A stretch of 5,089 nucleotides of DNA, taken from assembly GCA_020058405.1 (NCBI GenBank), contig JAGVEE010000120.1:1-5089 (forward strand). The letters are read 5' to 3'. Made by a program: the position numbers and the translations under genes. Numbering within the stretch: position 1 is the first letter of the stretch; each line of letters starts with the position of its first letter. The notes beneath the pieces were generated by a model that did no database searches, was not told where the DNA came from, and worked only from the letters and a program-made list of their open reading frames with translations. Source of the stretch: Sphingobacteriales bacterium (GTDB taxonomy: Bacteria; Bacteroidota; Bacteroidia; Sphingobacteriales; Sphingobacteriaceae). Of this stretch, positions 1 through 5,089 are shown one piece after another.

Positions 1-473
1 ACTTTTGGTGCAATCATCAACAAGGCCGAAATAAATTGGCTACTAATGTTAGATTGTATATTGATTGCTTGATGTGATACTAACTCTTTCCCTTTAATTT
101 TTATGGGTGCATACCCAACTTTTTCTAAATATTCTATTTCTGCACCTAATTCTTTTAAGGCATCAATTAATATTTTTAATGGACGCTCTTTTAATCGCTG
201 GGAACCTGTTAAGATTACGGTATTGTTTTTAATGGTCGAAAAATAAGCACATAAAAACCTTAAGGCTGCGCCAGATTGCCCACAGTCTATTACAGATTGT
301 TTAGTGTTTAATGCATCGGCAATAATTTTTGTATCTTCTGAGTTGGATAAATTCTGAATCGTAATTTCATCTTCGCAGAGCGCTTTTATAATTAAGGCTC
401 TGTTCGACTCGCTCTTAGAACCAGGCAATGTAATTTCTGTACTAGTAAATGTTGCTGGTTTTAGTATTCTCAT
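1..473 (-). CDS. aroA: 3-phosphoshikimate 1-carboxyvinyltransferase (EPSP synthase), N-terminal 157 residues, cut by window edge
   Basis: EPSP synthase transfers the enolpyruvyl group of PEP to shikimate-3-phosphate, the sixth step of the cytoplasmic shikimate pathway. Translating from the ATG at 473-471 gives 157 codons with no stop. Visible family motifs are LPGSKSESNRALI (residues 16-28, with the substrate-binding Lys20, Ser21 and Arg25), DCGQSGAALRFL (63-74), LTGSQRLKERP (88-98, equivalent of E. coli Arg124) and SSQFISALLM (144-153, shikimate-phosphate site). The full protein should be about 400-430 residues, so roughly the last 60 percent lies left of the window. The start codon directly follows the aroB stop (TAA-ATG) with no Shine-Dalgarno sequence, which suggests coupled translation as the third gene of the operon. 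One oddity is Ala69 where the family normally has Thr (E. coli Thr97). The family assignment is very secure. Confidence 0.96.
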   Translation of the reverse strand, partial: MRILKPATFTSTEITLPGSKSESNRALIIKALCEDEITIQNLSNSEDTKIIADALNTKQSVIDCGQSGAALRFLCAYFSTIKNNTVILTGSQRLKERPLKILIDALKELGAEIEYLEKVGYAPIKIKGKELVSHQAINIQSNISSQFISALLMIAPK

Positions 474-1547
474 TTAAATTTTAAAATAATGAATGCATTT
501 TACAAGTGCTTCCGATATTTCTTCTTCAGTACATCCTATGTTTAAAATAGGGCTAGCAATGGTGCTCAATAATGAAAATTTAATTTCCGACGATTCATTC
601 TTTTTATCTTTTCGCATTAACTCTATCAAATCTAAAATCATTTCTTCATTTAGTTTTGCCGGTTCTAAATAGTTGGGAATTATTTCTAAAATATATTTTA
701 AATCTGTTTCAGGCATTTTGCATTTGCTAACACTTAAAAAAGACTCCACCATTATTCCACATGCAATGGCGCTGCCATGCATAATAAGTTTGCCTTTGTT
801 TAAATAGTAGCTTTCTATAGCATGCCCAACGGTGTGTCCAAAATTTAATGCCTTTCGAATGTCTTTTTCAAATGGATCTTTTTCTACAATGGCTAATTTT
901 ATTTTTACACTTTGAGGTATTAAAACATCTAGACCAATTTCTCCATTTTCTAAAAAACTAATGGCATCTCTTAAATGTAAATGGTCGGCAATTAAGCCGT
1001 GTTTAATTACTTCTGCAAAACCCGATTTAATTTCTAATTCATGTAAGGTGCTGAGAAATTCGGGAATGATAAAAATTGCTTTCGGGTGATGAAAGGTGCC
1101 TAAATGATTTTTATAATTCTGTAAATCTAACCCTGTTTTTCCACCAATACTTGCATCTACCATCGCAAGTAGAGTAGTGGGAATATTAATAAAATCAATA
1201 CCTCGCATGTAAGTAGATGCTGCAAATCCACCCATGTCTGTAATTACTCCTCCGCCTAAATTTATGAGTAATGATTTGCGATCTAAGCCAAACTCTTGCA
1301 TCATGCTCCACACTCCGATACAGATATCAATATTTTTATTATCCTCTCCGGGATCTATTTCTATTAAATCATAATGAGAGCTGTGCTTGGAATATAAGTT
1401 TAAATAAGGTAAGCAAACTTCTAGTGTATGAGTATCTCCAAGTATTGCAACTTTAGAGTATTGTTGAGCTTCTAACCAAGTGTCTAAAGATGCAATAGGG
1501 TCTTCAATAAAAATGTCGTATCCAAAACTGCTTCTAATATCATTCAT
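474..1547 (-). CDS. aroB: 3-dehydroquinate synthase
   Basis: AroB converts DAHP to 3-dehydroquinate, the second shikimate-pathway step, using NAD+ and a divalent metal in the cytoplasm. The 357-residue product has the normal family length. Seen in order: an N-terminal Rossmann-like NAD-binding half ending in LGGGVITDMGGFAAS (97-111), the signature PTTLLAMVDASIGGKTG (123-139), GFAEVIKHG (176-184), NFGHTVGHAIES (235-246) and MHGSAIACG (256-264). By comparison with the E. coli and Aspergillus enzymes, the metal ligands should be Glu179, His238 and His257, with His242 as a catalytic histidine. The residue after HG in the last motif is Ser, where many homologues have Glu or Asp. The ATG at 1547-1545 overlaps the last 8 bases of the upstream DAHP synthase/chorismate mutase gene, and the TAA at 476-474 abuts the aroA ATG. 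This is therefore the middle gene of a coupled aromatic operon. Family assignment is essentially certain. Confidence 0.98.
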   Translation of the reverse strand: MNDIRSSFGYDIFIEDPIASLDTWLEAQQYSKVAILGDTHTLEVCLPYLNLYSKHSSHYDLIEIDPGEDNKNIDICIGVWSMMQEFGLDRKSLLINLGGGVITDMGGFAASTYMRGIDFINIPTTLLAMVDASIGGKTGLDLQNYKNHLGTFHHPKAIFIIPEFLSTLHELEIKSGFAEVIKHGLIADHLHLRDAISFLENGEIGLDVLIPQSVKIKLAIVEKDPFEKDIRKALNFGHTVGHAIESYYLNKGKLIMHGSAIACGIMVESFLSVSKCKMPETDLKYILEIIPNYLEPAKLNEEMILDLIELMRKDKKNESSEIKFSLLSTIASPILNIGCTEEEISEALVKCIHYFKI

Positions 1548-2628
1548 CTTGCATTACTTTAGTTTGTACAGAAATTGATTCACGGTGAATCAATTTAACC
1601 AAATCTAATATCATTTCTTCAGAAAGGTGAATTTCTTTTCCGTATTTTTTTCTGGTATTTACAATTTCCGACCAGCGTTCGGGTTGAAAAATGGTAATGT
1701 TATTTTCTTTTTTATACAAGCCAATTTCATTTACCAATTTAGATCGAGAGGCTAACAATTCTAATACTTCGTAATCAATTTTATCAATCGCTTTTCTTAA
1801 TCGTATTAATTGATCTTTAAACTCTACATTCTGAGAGTCGGTATTTCTAATAATTAAGGTTTCTATTAATTCTGATAAAGCCAAAGGTGTGAGTTGTTGG
1901 TCTTTATCACTCATCGCAAACCTTGGGTCGTAATGAGCTTCCAACATTAAGCCATCAAAATTTAAATCCATTGCTTTCTGACTTACATGTGGAATTAATT
2001 CGATGCTTCCACATATATGGCTTGGGTCGCAAATTACAGGTAAGTTTGGAATGAGGCGTTTCAATTCTAACGGGATGTTCCAATTGGGAGTATTACGATA
2101 CGTGTTTTTTTCATATTGAGAAAAACCTCTGTGTATGGCTGCAATTTTATTAATGCCTGCATTGTGTATACGTTCTATTGCTCCAATCCACAACTCAATG
2201 TCGGGGTTGATTGGGTTTTTTACCATTACCGGAATATCCACGCCTTTAAGAGCATCGGCAATTTCTTGCACTACAAATGGGCTAACGGTTGATCTTGCAC
2301 CTATCCAAAAAATATCTATCCCTGCTTTTAAACAATCTTCAACATGTTTGGCATTAGCCACCTCTACTGCACTCTTCATGCCATGTGCTCTTGCAGCATC
2401 AGCTAACCATTGAATCCCTACATTTCCTAATCCAGTAAAGGAACCCGGGCGAGTACGAGGTTTCCAAATTCCGCCTCTTAACACCGGAACTTGTATGGCT
2501 GCTAACCCTTCTGCCGTTTTGTTAATCTGTTCTTCAGATTCTACACTGCAGGGTCCTGCAATTATAAAGGTCTTTAAATTAGAGTCTAACCAAGAATTTA
2601 ACTGGTCTGATTTTATAGATGTTGTCAT
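1540..2628 (-). CDS. bifunctional DAHP synthase / chorismate mutase (C-terminal AroQ domain)
   Basis: This fusion catalyses the first shikimate step (PEP + erythrose-4-phosphate to DAHP) and also chorismate to prephenate. The DAHP synthase domain, about residues 1-265, is of the short type I-beta class: AGPCSVES (24-31), RGGIWKPRTRPGSFTGLG (51-68), VMVKNPINPD (134-143), HRGF (166-169) and DPSHICG (201-207). Predicted metal ligands are Cys27, His204, Glu230 and Asp241. A chorismate mutase domain of the helical AroQ class fills about 270-358 and aligns without gaps to the E. coli enzyme: Arg278, Arg295, Lys306, Arg318, Ser351 and Gln355 match Arg11, Arg28, Lys39, Arg51, Ser84 and Gln88. The same domain order is known from Porphyromonas and Prevotella, where the mutase domain also mediates feedback inhibition by prephenate. 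Similar control here is inference. It is the first gene of the operon. No symbol is given because aroF, aroG, aroH and aroA have all been used for this fusion. Confidence 0.97.
   Translation of the reverse strand: MTTSIKSDQLNSWLDSNLKTFIIAGPCSVESEEQINKTAEGLAAIQVPVLRGGIWKPRTRPGSFTGLGNVGIQWLADAARAHGMKSAVEVANAKHVEDCLKAGIDIFWIGARSTVSPFVVQEIADALKGVDIPVMVKNPINPDIELWIGAIERIHNAGINKIAAIHRGFSQYEKNTYRNTPNWNIPLELKRLIPNLPVICDPSHICGSIELIPHVSQKAMDLNFDGLMLEAHYDPRFAMSDKDQQLTPLALSELIETLIIRNTDSQNVEFKDQLIRLRKAIDKIDYEVLELLASRSKLVNEIGLYKKENNITIFQPERWSEIVNTRKKYGKEIHLSEEMILDLVKLIHRESISVQTKVMQDE
1572..1596. repeat. 25-bp palindrome inside the chorismate mutase coding region
   Basis: The 12-base arm AAATTGATTCAC (1572-1583) is followed by one base and then its exact reverse complement (1585-1596). 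It lies in codons for about residues 345-353 of the fusion protein (KLIHRESIS), next to catalytic Ser351. It ends 24 bases upstream of the aroB start codon. In the mRNA it could fold as an 11-bp stem with a 3-base loop. It may be an operator, a translation or mRNA-processing element, or chance. The symmetry is directly seen; a function is not shown. Confidence 0.6.
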
Positions 2629-2643
2629 TTATATCAATTCAAA

Positions 2644-2676
2644 AAAATATACCTTTCGGTAATCATCAATTACAAA
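2644..2676 (-). promoter_or_regulatory. possible Bacteroidota-type promoter of the aromatic operon
   Basis: Reading the minus strand, TTTG (2676-2673) lies 21 bases before TATATTTT (2651-2644). This resembles the Bacteroides-type -33 TTTG and -7 TAnnTTTG pair, with the final G of the -7 box replaced by T. Transcription would begin about 2637, giving a leader of only about 9 bases before the ATG at 2628. The region is AT-rich, so such matches arise easily. Confidence 0.35.
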
Positions 2677-2739
2677 ACAAATAAAAACAAAATGGTTTTC
2701 ATTAATGTATTAATTATTAATAAAATTACGCTTTTTTCC

Positions 2740-2747
2740 TATTTTTG
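2740..2747 (+). promoter_or_regulatory. -7 promoter box of the proline dehydrogenase gene
   Basis: TATTTTTG matches the Bacteroidota -7 consensus TAnnTTTG exactly. It lies 18 bases before the ATG at 2766, so the leader would be roughly 10-12 bases. No clear TTTG or TTG -33 element is seen 19-21 bases upstream; that position holds an AT-only palindrome (2708-2722). The box contains the TTG at 2745 that would otherwise extend the coding sequence by 7 codons, which argues for the ATG start. Confidence 0.6.
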
Positions 2748-2765
2748 AAGCACCTTATACAAACA

Positions 2766-3941
2766 ATGAGCAACACTATATCTTTTGATAATACAGAAAT
2801 CGCCTTCTCAGGAATGAGTAATGCCGATTTAAATAGAGCCTATTGGTTATTCAAAGTCATTAATATCAATTTTCTGGTAAAAATTGGTCCTCCAATAACT
2901 ACGGCAGCCATTAAAATTGGCTTACCTATTACCCCAATTATTCGCGCAACTATTTTCAAACAATTTTGTGGTGGTGAGTCGATAAGCGATTGCGCTAAAA
3001 CCATTACACAGCTTGGGAAATACAACATAGGCACTATTTTGGATTATTCTGTGGAAGGGGAATCAACAGAACAAGCTTTTAATGCTACCTGCGAAGAAAC
3101 CATTGCCACCATTAAACGTGCTAAAGGCGATGCAACTATTCCATTTTCTGTATTTAAAGTTACCGGTTTAGCACGATTCGGACTTTTAGAAAAATTAGAC
3201 GCAAAAGAAGAACTCAGTTTTGAAGAGAAAAAAGAATTTGAACGTGTAAAAGATAGAGTGCGCAGAATTTGTCAAACGGCTTATGACTTAAATGTTCGTG
3301 TTTTTATAGATGCCGAAGAAAGTTGGATTCAACAAACCATCGACGATTTATCTATGGACATGATGCGTTTATTCAATAAAGAAAAAGTAATTGTTTACAA
3401 TACTTTTCAGTTTTACCGCCACGATCGTTTGCAAGCAATGAAAGAGTTTGATGCACAACTGAAATCTGAAGGTGTTTTATTGGGCGTTAAATTAGTACGC
3501 GGTGCTTACATGGAAAAAGAACGCAAACGCGCTGCAGAAAATAATTATCCTTCGCCTATACAAGCCGATAAAAAATCGTCGGATGTTGATTACGATTTAG
3601 GCTTAGCATATTGTGTAGAACATATAGATAGAATAGCTATTTGCGCAGGTACACACAATGAAAATAGCTCGAAATATTTGATCGATTTAATGGCAAAAAA
3701 TAATATTGCTGCTAATGATGAACGTATTTATTTCTCACAGTTATTAGGCATGAGTGATAACTTAAGTTACAACTTAGTAAACGCAGGCTATAACGTAGCT
3801 AAATATGTACCCTACGGACCCGTAAAATCGGTACTTCCATACTTATTTCGCAGAGCTCAAGAAAATACAGCTATTGCCGGGCAAATGGGAAGAGAGTTGA
3901 GTTTGATATTGAAAGAGAAAAAAAGAAGAGCCAATGTGTAA
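2766..3941 (+). CDS. proline dehydrogenase (monofunctional PRODH)
   Basis: Proline dehydrogenase is an FAD-dependent beta/alpha-barrel enzyme that oxidises L-proline to pyrroline-5-carboxylate and passes electrons to the respiratory quinone pool, usually at the inner membrane face. The 391-residue product shows the family motifs ILDYSVEG (91-98), FKVTGL (130-135), IDAEES (181-186), YNTFQFYRHDR (211-221), VKLVRGAYM (241-249), CAGTHNEN (293-300), FSQLLGM (323-329), YVPYGP (347-352) and YLFRRAQEN (359-367). The last corresponds to the substrate-clamping Arg-Arg...Glu of E. coli PutA (here Arg362, Arg363, Glu366). There is no DNA-binding or aldehyde dehydrogenase domain as in PutA, so pyrroline-5-carboxylate dehydrogenase must be encoded elsewhere. 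An upstream in-frame TTG at 2745 is rejected because it lies in the -7 promoter box. The stop codon falls inside the downstream octamer repeat. Family assignment is secure; no single bacterial symbol is standard for the monofunctional form. Confidence 0.96.
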   Translation: MSNTISFDNTEIAFSGMSNADLNRAYWLFKVININFLVKIGPPITTAAIKIGLPITPIIRATIFKQFCGGESISDCAKTITQLGKYNIGTILDYSVEGESTEQAFNATCEETIATIKRAKGDATIPFSVFKVTGLARFGLLEKLDAKEELSFEEKKEFERVKDRVRRICQTAYDLNVRVFIDAEESWIQQTIDDLSMDMMRLFNKEKVIVYNTFQFYRHDRLQAMKEFDAQLKSEGVLLGVKLVRGAYMEKERKRAAENNYPSPIQADKKSSDVDYDLGLAYCVEHIDRIAICAGTHNENSSKYLIDLMAKNNIAANDERIYFSQLLGMSDNLSYNLVNAGYNVAKYVPYGPVKSVLPYLFRRAQENTAIAGQMGRELSLILKEKKRRANV

Positions 3942-4023
3942 ATGTGCAAATGCGTAAATGTGCAAATTAGCACCTAGGTCGCTTCATTTGCACATTTGCA
4001 CATTTACGCATTTTCACATTTTC
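3936..4023. repeat. inverted array of 8-bp repeats between convergent genes; possible bidirectional terminator
   Basis: The left arm has four units of GTGYAAAT type from 3936 to 3967 (GTGTAAAT, GTGCAAAT, GCGTAAAT, GTGCAAAT). The right arm has four units in inverse orientation from 3986 to 4017 (ATTTGCAC twice, ATTTACGC, ATTTTCAC). The best pairing joins 3938-3967 to 3994-4023 with 28 of 30 positions complementary, leaving a 26-base loop that contains ATTAGCAC and the palindrome ACCTAGGT. Both flanking stop codons (3939-3941 plus strand, 4014-4016 minus strand) lie within the arms. The position suits transcription termination in both directions, but there is no U-tract directly after the stem on either strand. 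The repeat structure is certain; terminator function is inference. Confidence 0.85.
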
Positions 4024-4319
4024 TGCTTTCCGCCAAGAATTTCAAAAAATAATCGAAAATCGCTGGCTAAACTCCAGAGTGGATATTTAAACGTAGCAGG
4101 TTTGTTTTTTTCGAAAAAGAAATGTCCTACCCAAGCGAAGAAATAGCCTGTAATTGGAAGTATATACCACAAATTCCAAGCATCAAAATAAGTTAAGCAA
4201 ATTGCTTCTATAAACACTAATGCGGTGCCAATAAAATGCAACCTGCGACTTGTTGTATTTGAATGTTCAGTTAAGTAAAACTGATAGAATTCATTAAAGC
4301 TTTTAATACGTTCCGACAT
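4014..4319 (-). CDS. DUF962 / Mpo1-like small membrane protein
   Basis: This 101-residue protein matches the DUF962 (Mpo1-like) family and its usual bacterial length of about 100. Visible family features are FYLTEHSNTTSRRLHFIGT (14-32, with His19, Asn21, His28 and Gly31) and VGHFFFEKNKPATF (64-77, with His66, Glu70, Asn72 and Pro74). Two hydrophobic segments, about residues 29-46 and 50-69, indicate an integral membrane protein. Yeast Mpo1 is an iron-dependent dioxygenase that shortens 2-hydroxy fatty acids. The conserved histidines fit metal binding, but the bacterial substrate is unknown, so the role here is inference only. The gene converges on proline dehydrogenase and diverges from lysS, with no operon partner. 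Its TGA stop lies in the right arm of the inverted octamer array, and a related array lies upstream of its start. No Shine-Dalgarno sequence is seen. The family call is good and the function is uncertain. Confidence 0.9.
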   Translation of the reverse strand: MSERIKSFNEFYQFYLTEHSNTTSRRLHFIGTALVFIEAICLTYFDAWNLWYILPITGYFFAWVGHFFFEKNKPATFKYPLWSLASDFRLFFEILGGKQKM

Positions 4320-4358
4320 ATATTATTTTAAGCTAATTTAAGAAAATGTACCAACTAT

Positions 4359-4398
4359 TAGCACACTAGCACACTAGCACACTAGCAAATTAGCTAAT
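4359..4398. repeat. tandem 8-bp repeat array upstream of lysS
   Basis: Five consecutive 8-base units occur: TAGCACAC three times, then TAGCAAAT and TAGCTAAT. The last two units form the 12-bp palindrome AATTAGCTAATT (4388-4399). The array fills the divergent gap between the DUF962 gene (start 4319) and lysS (start 4429), ending 6 bases before the lysS -7 box, where the -33 region of that promoter would lie. The unit resembles TTGCACAT, a rotation of the ATTTGCAC unit in the array at 3936-4023. The 8-mer ATTAGCAC occurs at both loci (3966-3973 and 4357-4364). Confidence 0.85.
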
Positions 4399-4404
4399 TA
4401 ATCT

Positions 4405-4412
4405 TATTTTTG
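4405..4412 (+). promoter_or_regulatory. -7 promoter box of lysS
   Basis: TATTTTTG is an exact match to the Bacteroidota -7 consensus TAnnTTTG and is identical to the box before proline dehydrogenase. It lies 16 bases before the lysS ATG, so the leader would be about 8-10 bases. No TTTG -33 element is seen at the expected distance, which falls inside the octamer array. Confidence 0.6.
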
Positions 4413-4428
4413 CACAAAACAGACCGAA

Positions 4429-5089
4429 ATGAGTGGATTAAGCGAACAAGAACTTTTAAGAAGAGAGAGTATGCAAGAGTTAATGCGATTAGGCATTAAC
4501 CCTTATCCTGCAGATTTATTTGACATAGATGCCAATGCTGCAGATATTTTAGAAAATTACGATAGAGATAAAACCGCTTATAAAAACATTAGTATTGCCG
4601 GCCGAGTAATGAGCCGCAGAATTATGGGGAATGCATCCTTTGCAGAAATACAAGATGCAACTGGTAGAATACAAGTGTATTTTAGAAGAGATGACTTATG
4701 CCCCGATGAGGATAAAACTTTATACAATACCGTATTTAAAAAATTAGTTGATATAGGTGATATTATTGGTTTAACAGGTTATGTATTTACTACACAAGTA
4801 GGAGAGATTAGCATACACGTTACTTCCTTTAAAATATTAAGTAAATCATTACGTCCTTTGCCTGTTGTAAAAATAGATGCAGAAGGAACCGCGCATGATG
4901 TGGTTACAGATCCAGAGTTTAGGTATCGCCAACGTTACGCCGATTTAATTATTAATCAAGATGTACGCGAAGTTTTTAAAAAACGTACAAAAATTATTCA
5001 ATCACTTAGAAATACCTTTAACGATAGAGGTTATTTAGAAGTGGAAACCCCAATTTTACAAGCTATTCCGGGTGGTGCAGCAGCTCGCC
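4429..5089 (+). CDS. lysS: lysyl-tRNA synthetase, class II, N-terminal 220 residues, cut by window edge
   Basis: LysS charges tRNA-Lys with lysine using ATP in the cytoplasm. The reading frame from the ATG at 4429 is open to the window end. After a short N-terminal helix (about residues 5-20, then LGINPYP at 21-27), an OB-fold anticodon-binding domain spans about 54-140. It has the LysS-typical segments IAGRVMSRRIMGNASFAEIQD (split here as IAGRVMSRR at 56-64 and IMGNASFAEIQD at 65-76), DKTLYNTVFKKLVDIGD (95-111) and LRPLP (141-145). RYRQRYADLI (165-174) and YLEVETPILQ (202-211, class II motif 1 region), then IPGGAAAR (213-220), begin the catalytic domain. The family is about 500 residues or longer, so motifs 2 and 3 lie beyond the edge. 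No Shine-Dalgarno sequence is visible, but a consensus -7 box lies 16 bases upstream and the N-terminus fits homologues, which supports this start. Confidence 0.97.
   Translation, partial: MSGLSEQELLRRESMQELMRLGINPYPADLFDIDANAADILENYDRDKTAYKNISIAGRVMSRRIMGNASFAEIQDATGRIQVYFRRDDLCPDEDKTLYNTVFKKLVDIGDIIGLTGYVFTTQVGEISIHVTSFKILSKSLRPLPVVKIDAEGTAHDVVTDPEFRYRQRYADLIINQDVREVFKKRTKIIQSLRNTFNDRGYLEVETPILQAIPGGAAAR

Noticed and set aside
1271..1456. Plus-strand 61-codon open frame
   Set aside because: Lies wholly antisense to the well-supported aroB gene.
2135..2413. Plus-strand 92-codon open frame
   Set aside because: Antisense shadow of the DAHP synthase domain with no recognisable motifs.
2650..2661. 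TACC-GAAA-GGTA mini-hairpin upstream of the aromatic operon
   Set aside because: The stem is only 4 bp and would lie upstream of the likely transcript start, so no RNA role is supported.
2745..2765. TTG start extending proline dehydrogenase by seven residues
   Set aside because: The TTG is part of the exact TATTTTTG -7 box, so it would lie upstream of the transcript start. The ATG at 2766 is the better start.
2840..3034. Minus-strand 64-codon hydrophobic open frame
   Set aside because: Antisense to the N-terminal part of proline dehydrogenase; hydrophobicity is a product of the opposite-strand codons.
3936..4023. CRISPR array or classical intrinsic terminator
   Set aside because: Units are 8 bp with no spacers, which excludes CRISPR. 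The stem is AT-rich without an adjoining U-tract, so a textbook intrinsic terminator cannot be claimed.
3958..4146. Plus-strand 62-codon open frame
   Set aside because: Its first part is translated octamer repeat and the rest is antisense to the DUF962 gene; no family features.
4343..4350. TACATTTT as a -7 box for the DUF962 gene on the minus strand
   Set aside because: It lacks the final G and no -33 element is found at the right spacing, so the match is not better than chance in AT-rich DNA.

Overview
The window looks like ordinary chromosomal DNA from a member of the Bacteroidota (Bacteroidetes). It is AT-rich. Two genes have the TAnnTTTG promoter -7 box typical of that phylum, both reading TATTTTTG. 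No start codon has an obvious Shine-Dalgarno sequence. The first shikimate-pathway enzyme is a DAHP synthase with a C-terminal chorismate mutase, the fusion known from Porphyromonas and Prevotella. I cannot place it below phylum from sequence alone.

Positions 1-2628 hold a tightly packed minus-strand operon for aromatic amino acid and chorismate synthesis. It reads DAHP synthase/chorismate mutase, then aroB (3-dehydroquinate synthase), then aroA (EPSP synthase, cut by the window edge). The first two genes overlap by 8 bp, and aroB and aroA abut as TAA-ATG, so translation is probably coupled. Together they supply pathway steps 1, 2 and 6 and the chorismate-to-prephenate branch step. A 25-bp palindrome lies inside the chorismate mutase coding sequence just upstream of the aroB start.

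Positions 2629-2765 form a divergent promoter region. A monofunctional proline dehydrogenase (2766-3941, plus strand) follows. It converges on a small membrane protein of the DUF962/Mpo1-like family (4014-4319, minus strand). Between and overlapping these two 3' ends is an inverted array of 8-bp repeats that contributes both stop codons.

Positions 4320-4428 are a second divergent intergenic region. It carries another 8-bp tandem array of a related unit and a good promoter box for lysS (class II lysyl-tRNA synthetase), which runs off the right edge from 4429.

No defence system, phage, insertion sequence, CRISPR array or RNA gene is visible, and I see no new multi-gene system. The most unusual signals are the two related octamer arrays flanking the DUF962 gene, the in-gene palindrome before aroB, and an atypical residue in the EPSP synthase PEP/glyphosate loop.
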